The notes below the pieces were generated by a model. The model was not told the DNA's origin. It saw nothing but the letters and a program-made list of their open reading frames with translations, and did no database searches. A DNA stretch of 64,000 nucleotides from Acanthornis magna (taxonomy: Eukaryota; Chordata; Aves; Passeriformes; Acanthizidae): the NCBI GenBank assembly GCA_036785705.1, contig JAWUZG010000052.1, positions 62,001-126,000 on the forward strand, given 5' to 3'. How positions within the stretch are numbered: the first letter of the stretch is position 1; each line of letters opens with the position of its first letter. Shown piece by piece: positions 45,201-56,600 of this stretch. Position numbers and translations under genes: made by a program.

Positions 45201-46150
45201 TGTTGAAGGTTGAGGGGGGGTGGAATTTTTCCCATTCTGTTGCTAGGCAACTGATGACTGGATACTTAAGGGCCATCTACTCTTACAAAAGAGACAAAGA
45301 CTGTTGGCTAGGTGGAGCACAGGAACAAGAGATTGGGGGATTTGATAACGGAGACACTCGCTCGCAGGATTTGGAAGAGAGAGCAGTGGAAAAAAGCGGC
45401 TCTCTGCTTTTTGGCTGTGACTGCAGAAAAAAAGCCCGGCTTTACACTGGTTTTTCTCTACCTGGTGGGTGAGTTCTTGCTTGGGGAAAAAGGCACGGGA
45501 CTCCAATCCTCTTTTCCCCTTCGGGAGGATGCATTTTCCCAGCTGCGCTTCAGCAGAACGGGACTTGCCTGCTGCCACCGTCCTGCGACCCCACCTGCCA
45601 CCACCCTGCACCCTGCCTGCCACAGCTGCGGAGCTCCTGCCGCCTCCTCTGCTGGCTGGCCCGGGTGGGCGGGCCCGGCCGCTCCATCTCCCTGCTCTGA
45701 GCTCCCTGCTGCACCCTGTCCATCTGCGCACCACCCTGCTCCAGCCCGTCTGCCATTACACACGTGACACAGATCCAACCTCGCGCCACAGCGCCACCTG
45801 CAGCTGCGCGGGAGTCATCGCACCTGCCCTGCTGGTCTAGGAGCCCAACAGCGCCCCTGCTGGCTGTGACCGTGGCTGCACCAAACGGGAAAGTGCCTGG
45901 CAGCCCAGGGACATCTGCCACCGAGTTTTTGGGTTTGTTTACTGTTTTTTTACCTTGTTTACTGTTTTTGTTACTGATTGTTTACCTCATTATAGATACT
46001 AGTAAAGAACTCTTATTCCTTTTCCCATATCTTTGCCTGAGAGACCTTGATTCCAAAGTTATAATAATTTGGAGGGAAAGGGTTCACATTCTCTGTTCTA
46101 AGGAAGGTTCCCACCTTCCTTAGCAGACACCTGTCTATCAAACCAAGACA
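45201..46150 (+). mobile_element. Solo LTR of an ERVL-type endogenous retrovirus
   Basis: A 950-bp element starting TGTTGAAGGTTG and ending AAACCAAGACA, so it has TG...CA termini. It is flanked by a perfect 5-bp duplication CCAGG (45196-45200 and 46151-46155). The 3' part carries blocks I recall from passerine ERVL LTRs ('catatctttgcctgagag', 'ttagcagacacctgtct'). No retroviral coding region follows, so it is a solo LTR left by recombination. The GC-rich middle (about 45540-45900) produces chance open frames. Confidence 0.88.
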
Positions 46151-46155
46151 CCAGG

Positions 46156-47086
46156 AGAGGGATATTCTGTGTTGACACGACGATGACTTTTCATTGGGAA
46201 AAAAAACCACAAGCCCACACGGAGCTTTTAGCAAATCTCCTGGTGGAATGGATCCTGTCAAAACACATCCTAGCCCCATCGGCACTTGAGCAGTTTTCAC
46301 TTAAATTCCTGCTTGTTCCCCCCGGCTCCATGCCGGGTGCCTGCCTCGCTGCATCCCCGCTGCCGGGATATGCAACAAGGGCACTGGTGAGCGGGGACCC
46401 ACGGCATTGGGAGCTCGGTGGGATGGGCAAGGGCTCCCGGGACAGAGGAGCAGCAGCCGTGTTGCTTTCCCGAGCCCTCCCGACACTGCTTTGCGTTGGG
46501 TTTGTGTTTGGAGAAACCACCATGACTCCAAGCATGATGAAGTAGGGGACGACAAGAGGTGCAGGAAAGCAGGGAGGCTTGCTGCTGGCGGCTGGTACCA
46601 TGACCCATCGTGGTCTGGTTTGGACCGAGTCCAGCCAGATGAGCGGACTGGAGGGCCTGGCAGGGTGAGATCCAGGATGTGGGACCGGGTACTCACCAGG
46701 CCTGGACTGCAAGCTCTCCCTTTCCTCACCCTGCCCTCTGCTAAGCATGATGTCCACACCTAAACCCTCACTTTTATGCCGGAGGGGCAAAGGCAGTGCC
46801 CTCACTGGGCTGGGGAAAGGTGAGGGACTGTTGAGCAACCATAAACAATGGGACCCACCCACCTCCAGAGGGACTGAACACGATGTCTATTGCAGTAGTG
46901 GCCAGTGGTTATCAGCTGTCCTGAGGGAGAAGGGGGGTGGGACAGTGCTGCAGGTGGGACAGGCATGTTCCTCTCTTCATCCTCCCCCAGCCAGCAGTCA
47001 TGACATGTGGACTACCACTAAAATGCCTGTTCTGTTACACTGGAAAAAAAAGCCAATGCCCAGCGTAAAAGGGAGGTTTATTGGTG
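46156..47086. other. Spacer between solo LTR and OVST 3' end
   Basis: Partly GC-rich (about 46310-46700) with long chance frames on both strands that lack family motifs. No repeat family or gene was recognised. Confidence 0.5.
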
Positions 47087-47092
47087 GAAAGG
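47087..47092 (-). terminator. OVST: Candidate OVST poly(A) signal
   Basis: AATAAA on the minus strand about 485 bases downstream of the proposed OVST stop codon. Position is plausible; there is no transcript evidence. Confidence 0.4.
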
Positions 47093-47576
47093 TATATATG
47101 ATTATGCTACAGAACTGGAGAGATGTGAAAGGAAACAGAGAATCAGACACTTGCTTAAACAATGTCACAGAGTCCCACTGTGATTCCTAAGGTGCAATGG
47201 CCCTTTCTGGGACTTCATGACAGAAGAAAATACGATGCTTGATCACTTGTTCAACATTTATGATGTTCCTGCAGGTGAAAATCCAAAAGAAAATAACCTC
47301 AATGAGAACAAACCAATAGCTGCAGGTCACAAAGCAGAGGGTTTTTTTTCAAGATACAGGGTCATCAGTTCCTTCTGTGTGAAACAGACAAAAGTTGGAC
47401 CAAGGTCTTGCAGCAAGCTGTGCCTGGACTACCCAGAAACTCTGAGAAGGCTCATGGAGACTTAATTTCTTTGAGAATAGTTACTGTTTTACTCACTCTG
47501 GTCTTGCTGCTTTATACTTCACTTTCTTATCTGCTTGTTTGGTTATCTTCTGGCTTTCACTTACCTTTTCGAATCC

Positions 47577-47638
47577 TTAGTCCATTTCTGCAACAACCTG
47601 TGTGCAAGGTGACGTGTACTGAGCAACAGCATACTCTT
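47577..47638 (-). CDS. OVST: OVST terminal exon (35 equivalent) with stop
   Basis: After a CTCCAG acceptor the frame reads [20 protein letters not shown] and then TAA. The recalled chicken end is EEYAVAEYKSIC plus a short tail. A GTTGTT after CACACAG could act as a weak donor to a further exon, but reading through to TAA gives a tail of the expected length, so I treat this as the last coding exon. Confidence 0.75.
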
Positions 47639-50600
47639 CTGGAGAAGAATAGAAATGTTCTTGTTACCCTGGAGAACACTTCCTGTGCCTTTCCCTTGGC
47701 ATGTTTAAACAGGGCATCCTTGAAATGTCCCTCATTCTGGTGCATGTATTTTTACAACTTTCTAGTCATGTCCATTGGTCACCTTGGGCATGAGACCAAG
47801 GTCACTAAAGTGAAATGAGTCTCTCCCCTGGCTGTAGATTCAGATGCTGATGGAGTTCAGAGGAGTGCTGGTTGCAGCAGGTCTGGTTCTGGATCTCCCT
47901 TAAGGCACACCGTGTTTCTGCTGTCCCTGTCCCTCCCCCACACTTCACACTGGTTAAAATCAAAGTCCTACCTGTTTCATAGTAATCATAGATCTGCACA
48001 GGAGCTGGTTTGGGGTGGGTCACTATAAAGTCCTGCTCAACAGAGAAAGTGATTTCTTTCCTTTTCTTCTGTGAGATCTGAAATGGAAGGTCAGAGATCA
48101 CATCACTCTTTTTATTTGTACACCACCATCCAGAGCAGATGAAGGTGGTAACTGACAGGTTGCGTGTTCCAAATCCCGCTGGTGCCACACATACAGATAT
48201 GGGACAGCCATGGTCTAAACATGTTTGGAGAGTCCAAAGTGAAACTGAACTGAAAAGTTAATAGGTTTTCTATCCTGCTTGTATCACCTGCTTCTGTGAT
48301 TATCACATATCCTGTTGCCAGAGGTGGAAAAATTGTCCAAAGTGACTGAGTTTAATTCTCCAGGATCTCCCAATGGTCAGGATGATAAAGTCTGGTATTC
48401 CAATCCCTCCCATTTCAGACATGAACATTATGTACCACCAAGAAACTGGGAATCAATTTACAGTGTACAACACTGGGATACTGTCTTCTGTTGTTAGTTC
48501 TACAGAGCCCTGAGCAAATTTTTTACTATGTAAATTCTGATTCAGGGATTAGATTACAGGTAAAATTTTGCAATGATCTAGTGTAAGAGAAGCAATGAAA
48601 ATCTTTCCAGAGGAGAAGGAAAGCAGTTTTTCCTGTCCTCTTGGAAGGACTGAGATTTATGAGAAGCCTACCAAAGACATGTACACACAAGGGAACCTCT
48701 TTTCTGGTGTTTATCTGCTTTTGACTGCAAGGAGAAAGAATTGTATGTGCTTTTTTTTTATTAACTATTTCACTTTTTTCTAATTGCTGGTAGGATGGGT
48801 GTCAGTTTGAAGCTGTTTGGAAGGTTGGGATATTACATGCAGTTAGAGAAGTAAGCAGCTTAGTGATTACAGCAGAAAACTATTGAGGAAGAGAACATGG
48901 TAAATGCACCTTATGGGATATATCCATATTGTAGTTATTCCTATTACATGCTGTTTCCATCCTTTGTGAAAATCAAATAGACAGTGACCAGAACTTACAT
49001 TTTGCAGATAAAGGAGGATGTGATTTTTCTTGTTTTCTACTTGCATCACTGCATAACTCTCAACGAGCTTTAAAACAAGAAAATGGAGATAAATATTTTT
49101 GCAAAACATTAAAAAAGAAGTTCTGCCTCAGACCCTACCACTGCATGTCTGTGATATTCATTCTTGTCCTAGTCAAGTATCAAGGGATAGCAGTTGATTT
49201 TTAGAGTCCAAACGTCAATGAATAGATTGAAAGGATGGAGAGAAACCTACCACTTGGCTTAGTTGGGGGTATGAGCACTTTCCAAATGCACAAGTCACTG
49301 AAACTCATTTGGGGAATACTGCCCAACTCTGGCGTGATCAGAACTAGTCTGAGAGGTTTCCCACCCTTTCTCTACCTGGCCAGTGCCAGCTCCAAGTTGC
49401 AACTGCCAGCTGCTCAGGCTTGAGCTGAAACCCAACTTAGGTTTAAATATAGGAAGATCTGTGTGTTCGAATCTCCCTGGAGGGCATTCCCTCCACCCAG
49501 TAATGAAGACAGTGCAGCCATGCAAACACCTCGCAGGGTTTGTGGCTGAATCATTCTTAACCAGGCCTCTGGTTTTGTCTTGACTCTTTGACCAGTATTT
49601 TCCTCTGTCCCTGTGGGGAGTAATTTAGTCTTGCTCCTCTAAGTTTACCTTATCCAGGGAAGACTTAACAGGAACAAAACCAGAGAGCATCTTCACATCA
49701 ATAATGAGCATGTTGGAGCTGCTGCGTTTCCCTGTGTAACTGAAGCAACAGAGGGCCCTGTCAGTGTTCTTTTGGGATACTGTGTCTTACAGGCTGATAT
49801 CAGCATATTGATCAGCTCGTTGTTCTTGACTTCATAAGCTGAAGTGAAAACACACAGCAATGTTCCCTGCATGTCTGTCATCTGTGCAGCTGCTTTGCAC
49901 ATTACCTGCTTGTCAGGACAATATCAAATTTTGCGGGTCTATCCCGTGGGCAGGAAGCATTTGATGTCTGTACTGAAAGCAGAAATCCAGAGGACCCCTC
50001 TGGAAGGTGAATGTTGTATCTCAGTGCTGTCTGGAAAAGGAAAAAACCCTTTTGTTCAAGCATGCCAAGGATTTTTCTTTGTATTCCAAAAACAAGAGTC
50101 AGACTTAGTGAAATTTTCTGGCAATTTTCTTTGCACTGGGTTTTATATGAGAGATCATTGCTTACATCAGTGATGAACACATCAGACTTCTATTCTTTAA
50201 AGATGAGGTGCTTGCACCCAGAGTCACCTCCCAGAAAGAAACCAGATGTTGATCAGAAAGTACTCTTTTTCCATGCCAGAACTCCCCAGGAGTCAGAATG
50301 TGGGATGGGGAAGAGTTTTTAAATGGTCTAGTGAAATAAAGCAATTAGGAAAAATAAAGAGAAGTCAGCTAGAAAACCACCAAAACAATGGCTATCTTGT
50401 ATGCAAAACATGAGACACAATGAAGAAGAGAGCAGATATTTACTTGCAAAAATACACATCCACTGCCATTAATTGTCAGGCTGTATTTCCCAGGAACCTC
50501 TGGAAGGAGTGTCTGTTGCAGCAGGAACCTGTTCTCATTGCTGACAATAAATACCTTCCCAAAACGCTTTTTGGAAGTGATCTTGACTCCGTTTTGCAAA

Positions 50601-53600
50601 GCAGAGTTGTAGGTGGCCTCGCCATAAGCAGCAAGGGCTTGAAGAGCAACGACTGTGTCCTGAAAAAACAGAAAATAATAAAAGACTATTGGCTATACAG
50701 TGTGACCAGTGCAGAGGAGATCAAAGTCACTGTTCCAATATGAATCACAGTTGATTCATCCTGAATTTGTGTGTACTTCCAGGGTTCCCATACAAAAGGA
50801 GCAATTTCATTCTCTCATGTATACTTATGGGTAGAAGAATCTCTCTCCTAATTCAAAGGTCTTAGAACATAAAATCTGAGCACCAGAGTGCACTTCTAGA
50901 GCTTTTCATAGTGACGAAGCCTGTGTTTTCTGAGGAGTTACACAGAACTTCTGGGTCATCTAACAGATGAGACTTGGTGTTTTCTAGACTCATCCCCAAC
51001 ACAAATATCTTTATTAATTGCTAGTCAAATTACTCTTGTATGGCTTTACCTTTCTGTACTTAAGAAGAAGAGGAAAAAAGAGTATTGTTCTCCTAAGAGA
51101 AAGAATTGGTTTCTCTCAGAGACAGCAAGTAGAAAAGAGAAATAGGCCTAGGTAGTCAGAGCTCTGCTAGAACTCTGAAACAGTGTCCCAATTTCTAGGA
51201 CTGGCTGTGGAGTGGAAGGTAGTTTTGGCACCTGGGTAGAAGAGAAACCCCCATAGGGATTCTGCTGCCTGGTGATCCACTGCACAATCCCTGAGGCCTT
51301 TGTGAGATCCTCTTTATTCCGTTTGGGTTTGTAGAGCAATGCCAGCAACACGTAACTGGTGATCTCAACTTCAGCTGAAGGGGCATGGTCAAGGATGGAA
51401 GCAGATTTGTCTGACAGAGACCTCTCCTCCTGCTCCCAGTGCCATGAGCCACCTGGATAAACAGAGGGAGGAACCAGTATTGATTAGAGGTGTTACTGCT
51501 CTGGGCTGCCTTGGAGTCTCCCTGCATCCTGACCTCTTCCTCTAAAGGACTCTGCAGACCAATGAACATTCTGTAGATTAACTCCACAGATATTTTGTGC
51601 ACTTTGGCTCATGTGCTTGTACTCTCAATATTGTCAAGGTCAGACCATCAGTAAGATCTGTTCCATCTTCCCACTTCCCAAATTCCCCAAATGACTGAAA
51701 CTCACCAACTTCCTTTGCTGATTTTTGTAACTCTTCAAGGAATGATTCACATTTTTCTGTCTTGCCAGCTAAGCAGAAAGCATAGGCCATGAGTGCCTGA
51801 GTGTAAACATCACTGATTCTCTTCTCAGATGCAGTCTCCAGACAAAAAAAGGCATTTCGGATTACAGGGTACTTAAAAACAAAAAAGCATATGGGTCTAA
51901 TTCAGGACAGTAGTCTTCACCTGCTCAAAAATTTATTTTCTTTAAACCTGTTCCTCATCCCGTCACCATCTTGGCAATGAGAATGGGACTTCAGCTTGTA
52001 TAATGACTTCAGGAGAGAGAATACAGAATTCTACAAGGAGGAATTTCACAGGAAACATCAAATAAATTAAGTAGCTTTCAATGAACCTTTCTTGAACAGG
52101 TTGCTCTATAAACAGAAGTCTGTTCTGTGTCTTTCATAGATAATTCCTTCTGCTTACCTTCATGATAATAATTTGCTCTGCATTTCTATAGTCAAGAGTT
52201 TGTTGTCTTGAACAAATCTAACCTAGTAGTCTCTACCCTCACTGACTTTGGTGTAAGTTTAAATCTGTGAGGTTGAACTAGGTTTACACCCACAAAAAAA
52301 ATGTACAGTTTGACTCTGTGTCTTCAGAAAGGATATGACAAAGTGGAGTCTAACTCATGTACTGGGTCTAACACCTCCTCTGTAGTCGCCCTTTGTACTA
52401 CCAACTTTTTGAAAAGGACTAATGAGATTTTGCTCTGATAGACCTTTGTTTTTCCAACATAGCATTTAGTTCCATTTGTAGATTTTATAGATTTAATTGC
52501 AACAACTTACTATCTTGACTGGGCCATTTTGAGGCTAAGCCATAGTATGTGAGATTGCTGTCATGTGTGGGTTACTACCTGTCAAGTCTTTTTATTGTAA
52601 ACTAAGAGGTGTCACTAAATGTTTTGTGTATCTCAAACAGAAGATCTAATCCCACTGAGGTTTGTACAGTTTCAATTCAAAGACTGGTGGTTTAGGAGGT
52701 ATAGGGATGGGGACTTTCTTTATCACAGCAATCAGTGCAGATACAGAGCATGGTTACGTACTCTGGGAGCTCTCTCTTTCTCTCTCTTTACTACCCAGGC
52801 AATTTAGCAGATGCTGGACCCAAGTCAGCAACTGGGGACCAGCTCCATCTAAATACCAGGAACTGAAGGTCTCCTTACCAAACTGGAGTGCCCAGCTTCC
52901 AGCATGGCAATGGTGATGTAGGCAGAAAGTGACAGCTCATCATCTACTCCTCCCTGAAAACAGCACAGAGAAAGAATCAGCGAATGCCACAGATGAGAAG
53001 GCTTTAAATATGAATTGCCATATCCCAGCTGAGAGAGTGGTGCCAGTTCTGCAGGCAGTCCAAAAGGAAGGAGAGCATTCACATAGCTCTTGAGAACTCA
53101 CAAATCAAGAGAAACCCTTTGCTATTAAATCCAAAACCATCATTCCTTCAAGCATCTCAGGTGCTTGTAAGACATAGAACACAGTGTAGAAAAGCTGACT
53201 GAGCTCAAAATAGTATTTGTAAGATATGGAAGGTTAGCCCTTGAAAGAGGATAAGCATTTGGAGTGAAATATAATTTTTGGCAGTAATAGGAGTGAATAT
53301 TCTTAATGAAAAAGTATAAATTTGACCAAGCAGTAATTCTCTGCTACCTTCAAGGCATTGTTGAAGAGTGCCCCAACACTTCGGAAACAGCCATCTGGTT
53401 TCTGTTTGCTTGCCAGACACATCAGGGTTTGAGACTGGACATGGTCATCAATATAGATGAAGCGATCAGCTTGTGCAAATGATCTGTACACAAAGGCAGT
53501 GAGCCTGCAAGGGAAAGAGGAAGCTGTGAGATGAGCACTGGAAGAAACAGAAGAAGTCAGTCCTCCCATTTGTGCTGTTGAACGGCATGAAGAGTGACAG

Positions 53601-56600
53601 CCAGCATGTTGGTAGCTTGCTTTCTCGATGTGCTCCTCCGAGAGCGAGCAGTTAAGGCAGTGGAAGTTAAATGGGACATGGGAATGATGTCCGGCACACG
53701 CTGAGGCTAATCCTGCCTACAGAGCACCACAGCGCAGTGGCTTTCATAGAAGACAGCAGTGGTGTGAATCAGAGAGTAAGTTGGGCCTTTAGGGATCAAC
53801 TTTTCTTTGTGCACCCCACCTGGCAGGGTGTGGAGAGACATTTTCCTTAGTACTTACCAGCCCCCAGTCCTATACGGCTCCGTACATTCAGCCAGGAAAG
53901 CTGCCTCTTACCTCCATCGTGTGAATTGAATGCAAATTCATCTCTGAGCCACTTCTGCTCCCAGTCACTCACCAGGTGTTCCCTTCTTTGTCTCTGGGGC
54001 CAAAGACGCTGTAGGACCCATCAGGACGTTTGTATGACAGCTGCTTCTGGTAGCCTGCAAGAACATGGGAAAGGAAGTGTTCTTGGAGGTAAAAGCAAAA
54101 CCCTATTTTGTTTGCTTACATGTTTGTCTGAAACCACAGTGGGAAAGATTGGAAAGGCAAGGCACATCTACCTAGCAGGAGCAGAGCCCTGAGGGATCCT
54201 ATAAATTGAAGTATGGAACATGTCCTGCAGAAACATTGAGTCACAGAATAGGCAGAGCTCGATCACCTCTATGCTCCAACTAAACTAACAGGATCGGGAT
54301 ACATACTGTGCCTGAGTGGAAAAACAGAGGGGGACTGAAAGACAAAACCTCAAAGGAGATGTGACAGTTGAATATCAGAAAAAAGGCATCAACAAAGAAG
54401 ATAAAGAAAAGCAAAAAATATCTTGATCAGGGCAAACTCTTGGGTCGCTGGGCTGTGCTACAACTGTGATTCCAGGGTAGCCATGCTTCTGCTGCTGCTT
54501 CTTCTGCTTACTGGGCCTCAACAGGAATTTCAGCACACATTGTAATGGAACCACAAAGCTCTCACCGCTCACTAAATATCCAATGGCCTTGGATTTGACC
54601 TCTTCACTCAGCTGCCCTGTCTTGTTCAGATATTCCAGGGCGTAGATGTTGGGTGCAAAGAGAGCCATGTTCTGCTCCCCACAGCCAAAGGGCAACTGCA
54701 GGAGCTGGTGCAGGTTCTGCATGGCGGTGCCCATGATGTCACCTGGGGAAGAGGAGATGCGAGGAGGGATTAGCCCAACTCATGGCCACTGAAATTACCA
54801 GTAATTTCCAGAGGCAGAGCCATAAAAGCCTAGCTGGGTTTGGGAGCCTTCCAAACAAGCATGACGATCTCAGTGCTGAGTTCTGTTCTGCTTTGCAGCC
54901 AACAAAAAATTTCTTCCCTGCCTCTCCTTACTTAGTCCAAATTGTCCTTACCAGAAACCATGCTTATTTTAGTGCCACTTCAAGCAGATAGTTGGAAATG
55001 AAAAGCACTTTCAGGAAACTTCCAGAGGATGGAAGGAAATAGCTGGAGATGCTACATTGCGACATTTATTGCAGAATTAACAACTAATGCAAAGGGACAT
55101 TGATAATGCAGATGTATCACAGACCACCTCTAAATTTTTTTTTTTCTAGGAAAGGTAGCACAGAGCCAGAAAGGGATTTCTGGAATGAGCTTCTGGAAGT
55201 CATCAACATTACAAAGCAAAGATTTTATGACTAGTGAGACATGTAACCAAGTCCAGATCCCAAAAAGACCAAAAAGACTCTACTGGCATCTCTGATCTGT
55301 AGGTGGGTGTGTGGAATAAAGCCATACTGGTATGAGTTTGGCTGAGGTCATAACTCAGAACTGTACTGCTACTTCAGAGAAAGACTTTCAAATGCACTAA
55401 ATTTGAACAGAATAGTGAAGAGTGATGCAACTGATAGTTAAACTACATCTCACTGATGCAGAGCACTGCTGGACAAGTTGAGAATCAGTCTCTTTTCCCA
55501 AGAGTTTCCCACATCAGGAGTGAAAACTCACATTTTGAATCCTGAAAGAGCTTTCATTTTTTATCATCTACATTTTCTTTATTTTTATATTTTGTTAATT
55601 ATATATTTACCAACAACAGAAAAGGAGCCTCTGGCTGATCCTTCCAAAACATTTGTAGGTAGCTCTAGAGCTATATCTTGAATAACTACATCATCTGTGG
55701 AGAAAAATAATTGCCATTTGTATAAGAATATTAATTATAACAGTGAAATGCTCCTGGTACAAATTGCACAGTTCAAAATTGCACACAAGAGACAGCAAAG
55801 AAGTGAAACTCACAGCATTCATCAAGAACATGAAGAGTGAAGGGACGCAGCAAAATCAAAATTGGGAAGAACAGATCAAGTAGTGGAGTCACTGTCTTTG
55901 CTCAATAGAAAACAGTGGAACGGGGTAAGGTTGGTGCTCCCAGGTTGTAGCATCTGTGACCCTTGGGGATTTCTTCAGTGACACAATGGGTAGAGCTGGT
56001 TGGTGGGGGTCAGAACTGCTTTTGTGCCTCTTTTAGGCCAGCCAGGAAATCTTAGGAACTGTATGCTGTCAGCACTGAGATAGTGTGGGAAGGAGTATTA
56101 TATTCGCTCTCCCATTCCCACTGGAGGTGGAAAGCTGTGAGATACAGGTGTCTTTGGAATGGAAGACAGCAGTCAACATGAGTGAATGAAACACAGGACA
56201 TATTTTGCACAGAAAGGTCATCTCCCTTTGAAAGCTTCATAGCAGCCTTCCTTCAGCATCTGAGCACATCTGACCAGGGCACAAATGCTGCCTCAGTGAT
56301 GTACATCAGATCACACAGGAATCTGGTAGCAGGGAATTGAACTATTACACTCGTACTAGCTGTCATATGGACAACTCCAGGAAAAAGGGAAAGGACAACA
56401 TCAACAAATACTGCGGGAAGGAGTGCAAACTCCAACTTTCCTTTCAGTTCCTCTCAAGACAGCAGTATGTAAGACCCTTACCTTCTGTACAGATTAGGGA
56501 GTTCTGTGTCTTTTCCCTTCTGATTCCTTCAGGCTGCATGGAGATGGAAAGAAGAGACACATGCAGGGGATGAGAACAAAGCATGCAAAAGAAATGCAGC

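Noticed and set aside
45243..45921. Long open frames on both strands (up to 163 codons)
   Set aside because: They lie inside the GC-rich core of the solo LTR, occur on both strands at once and are proline/alanine/glycine-rich without motifs.
46205..46260. Minus-strand GDLLKAPC considered as the OVST last exon
   Set aside because: Too short, lacks the expected Tyr, and a much better match ([12 protein letters not shown]) lies at 47577-47638 in the correct frame.
46191..46862. 223-codon minus-strand frame downstream of OVST
   Set aside because: No family motif, overlapped by several other frames; explained by high GC and few stop codons.
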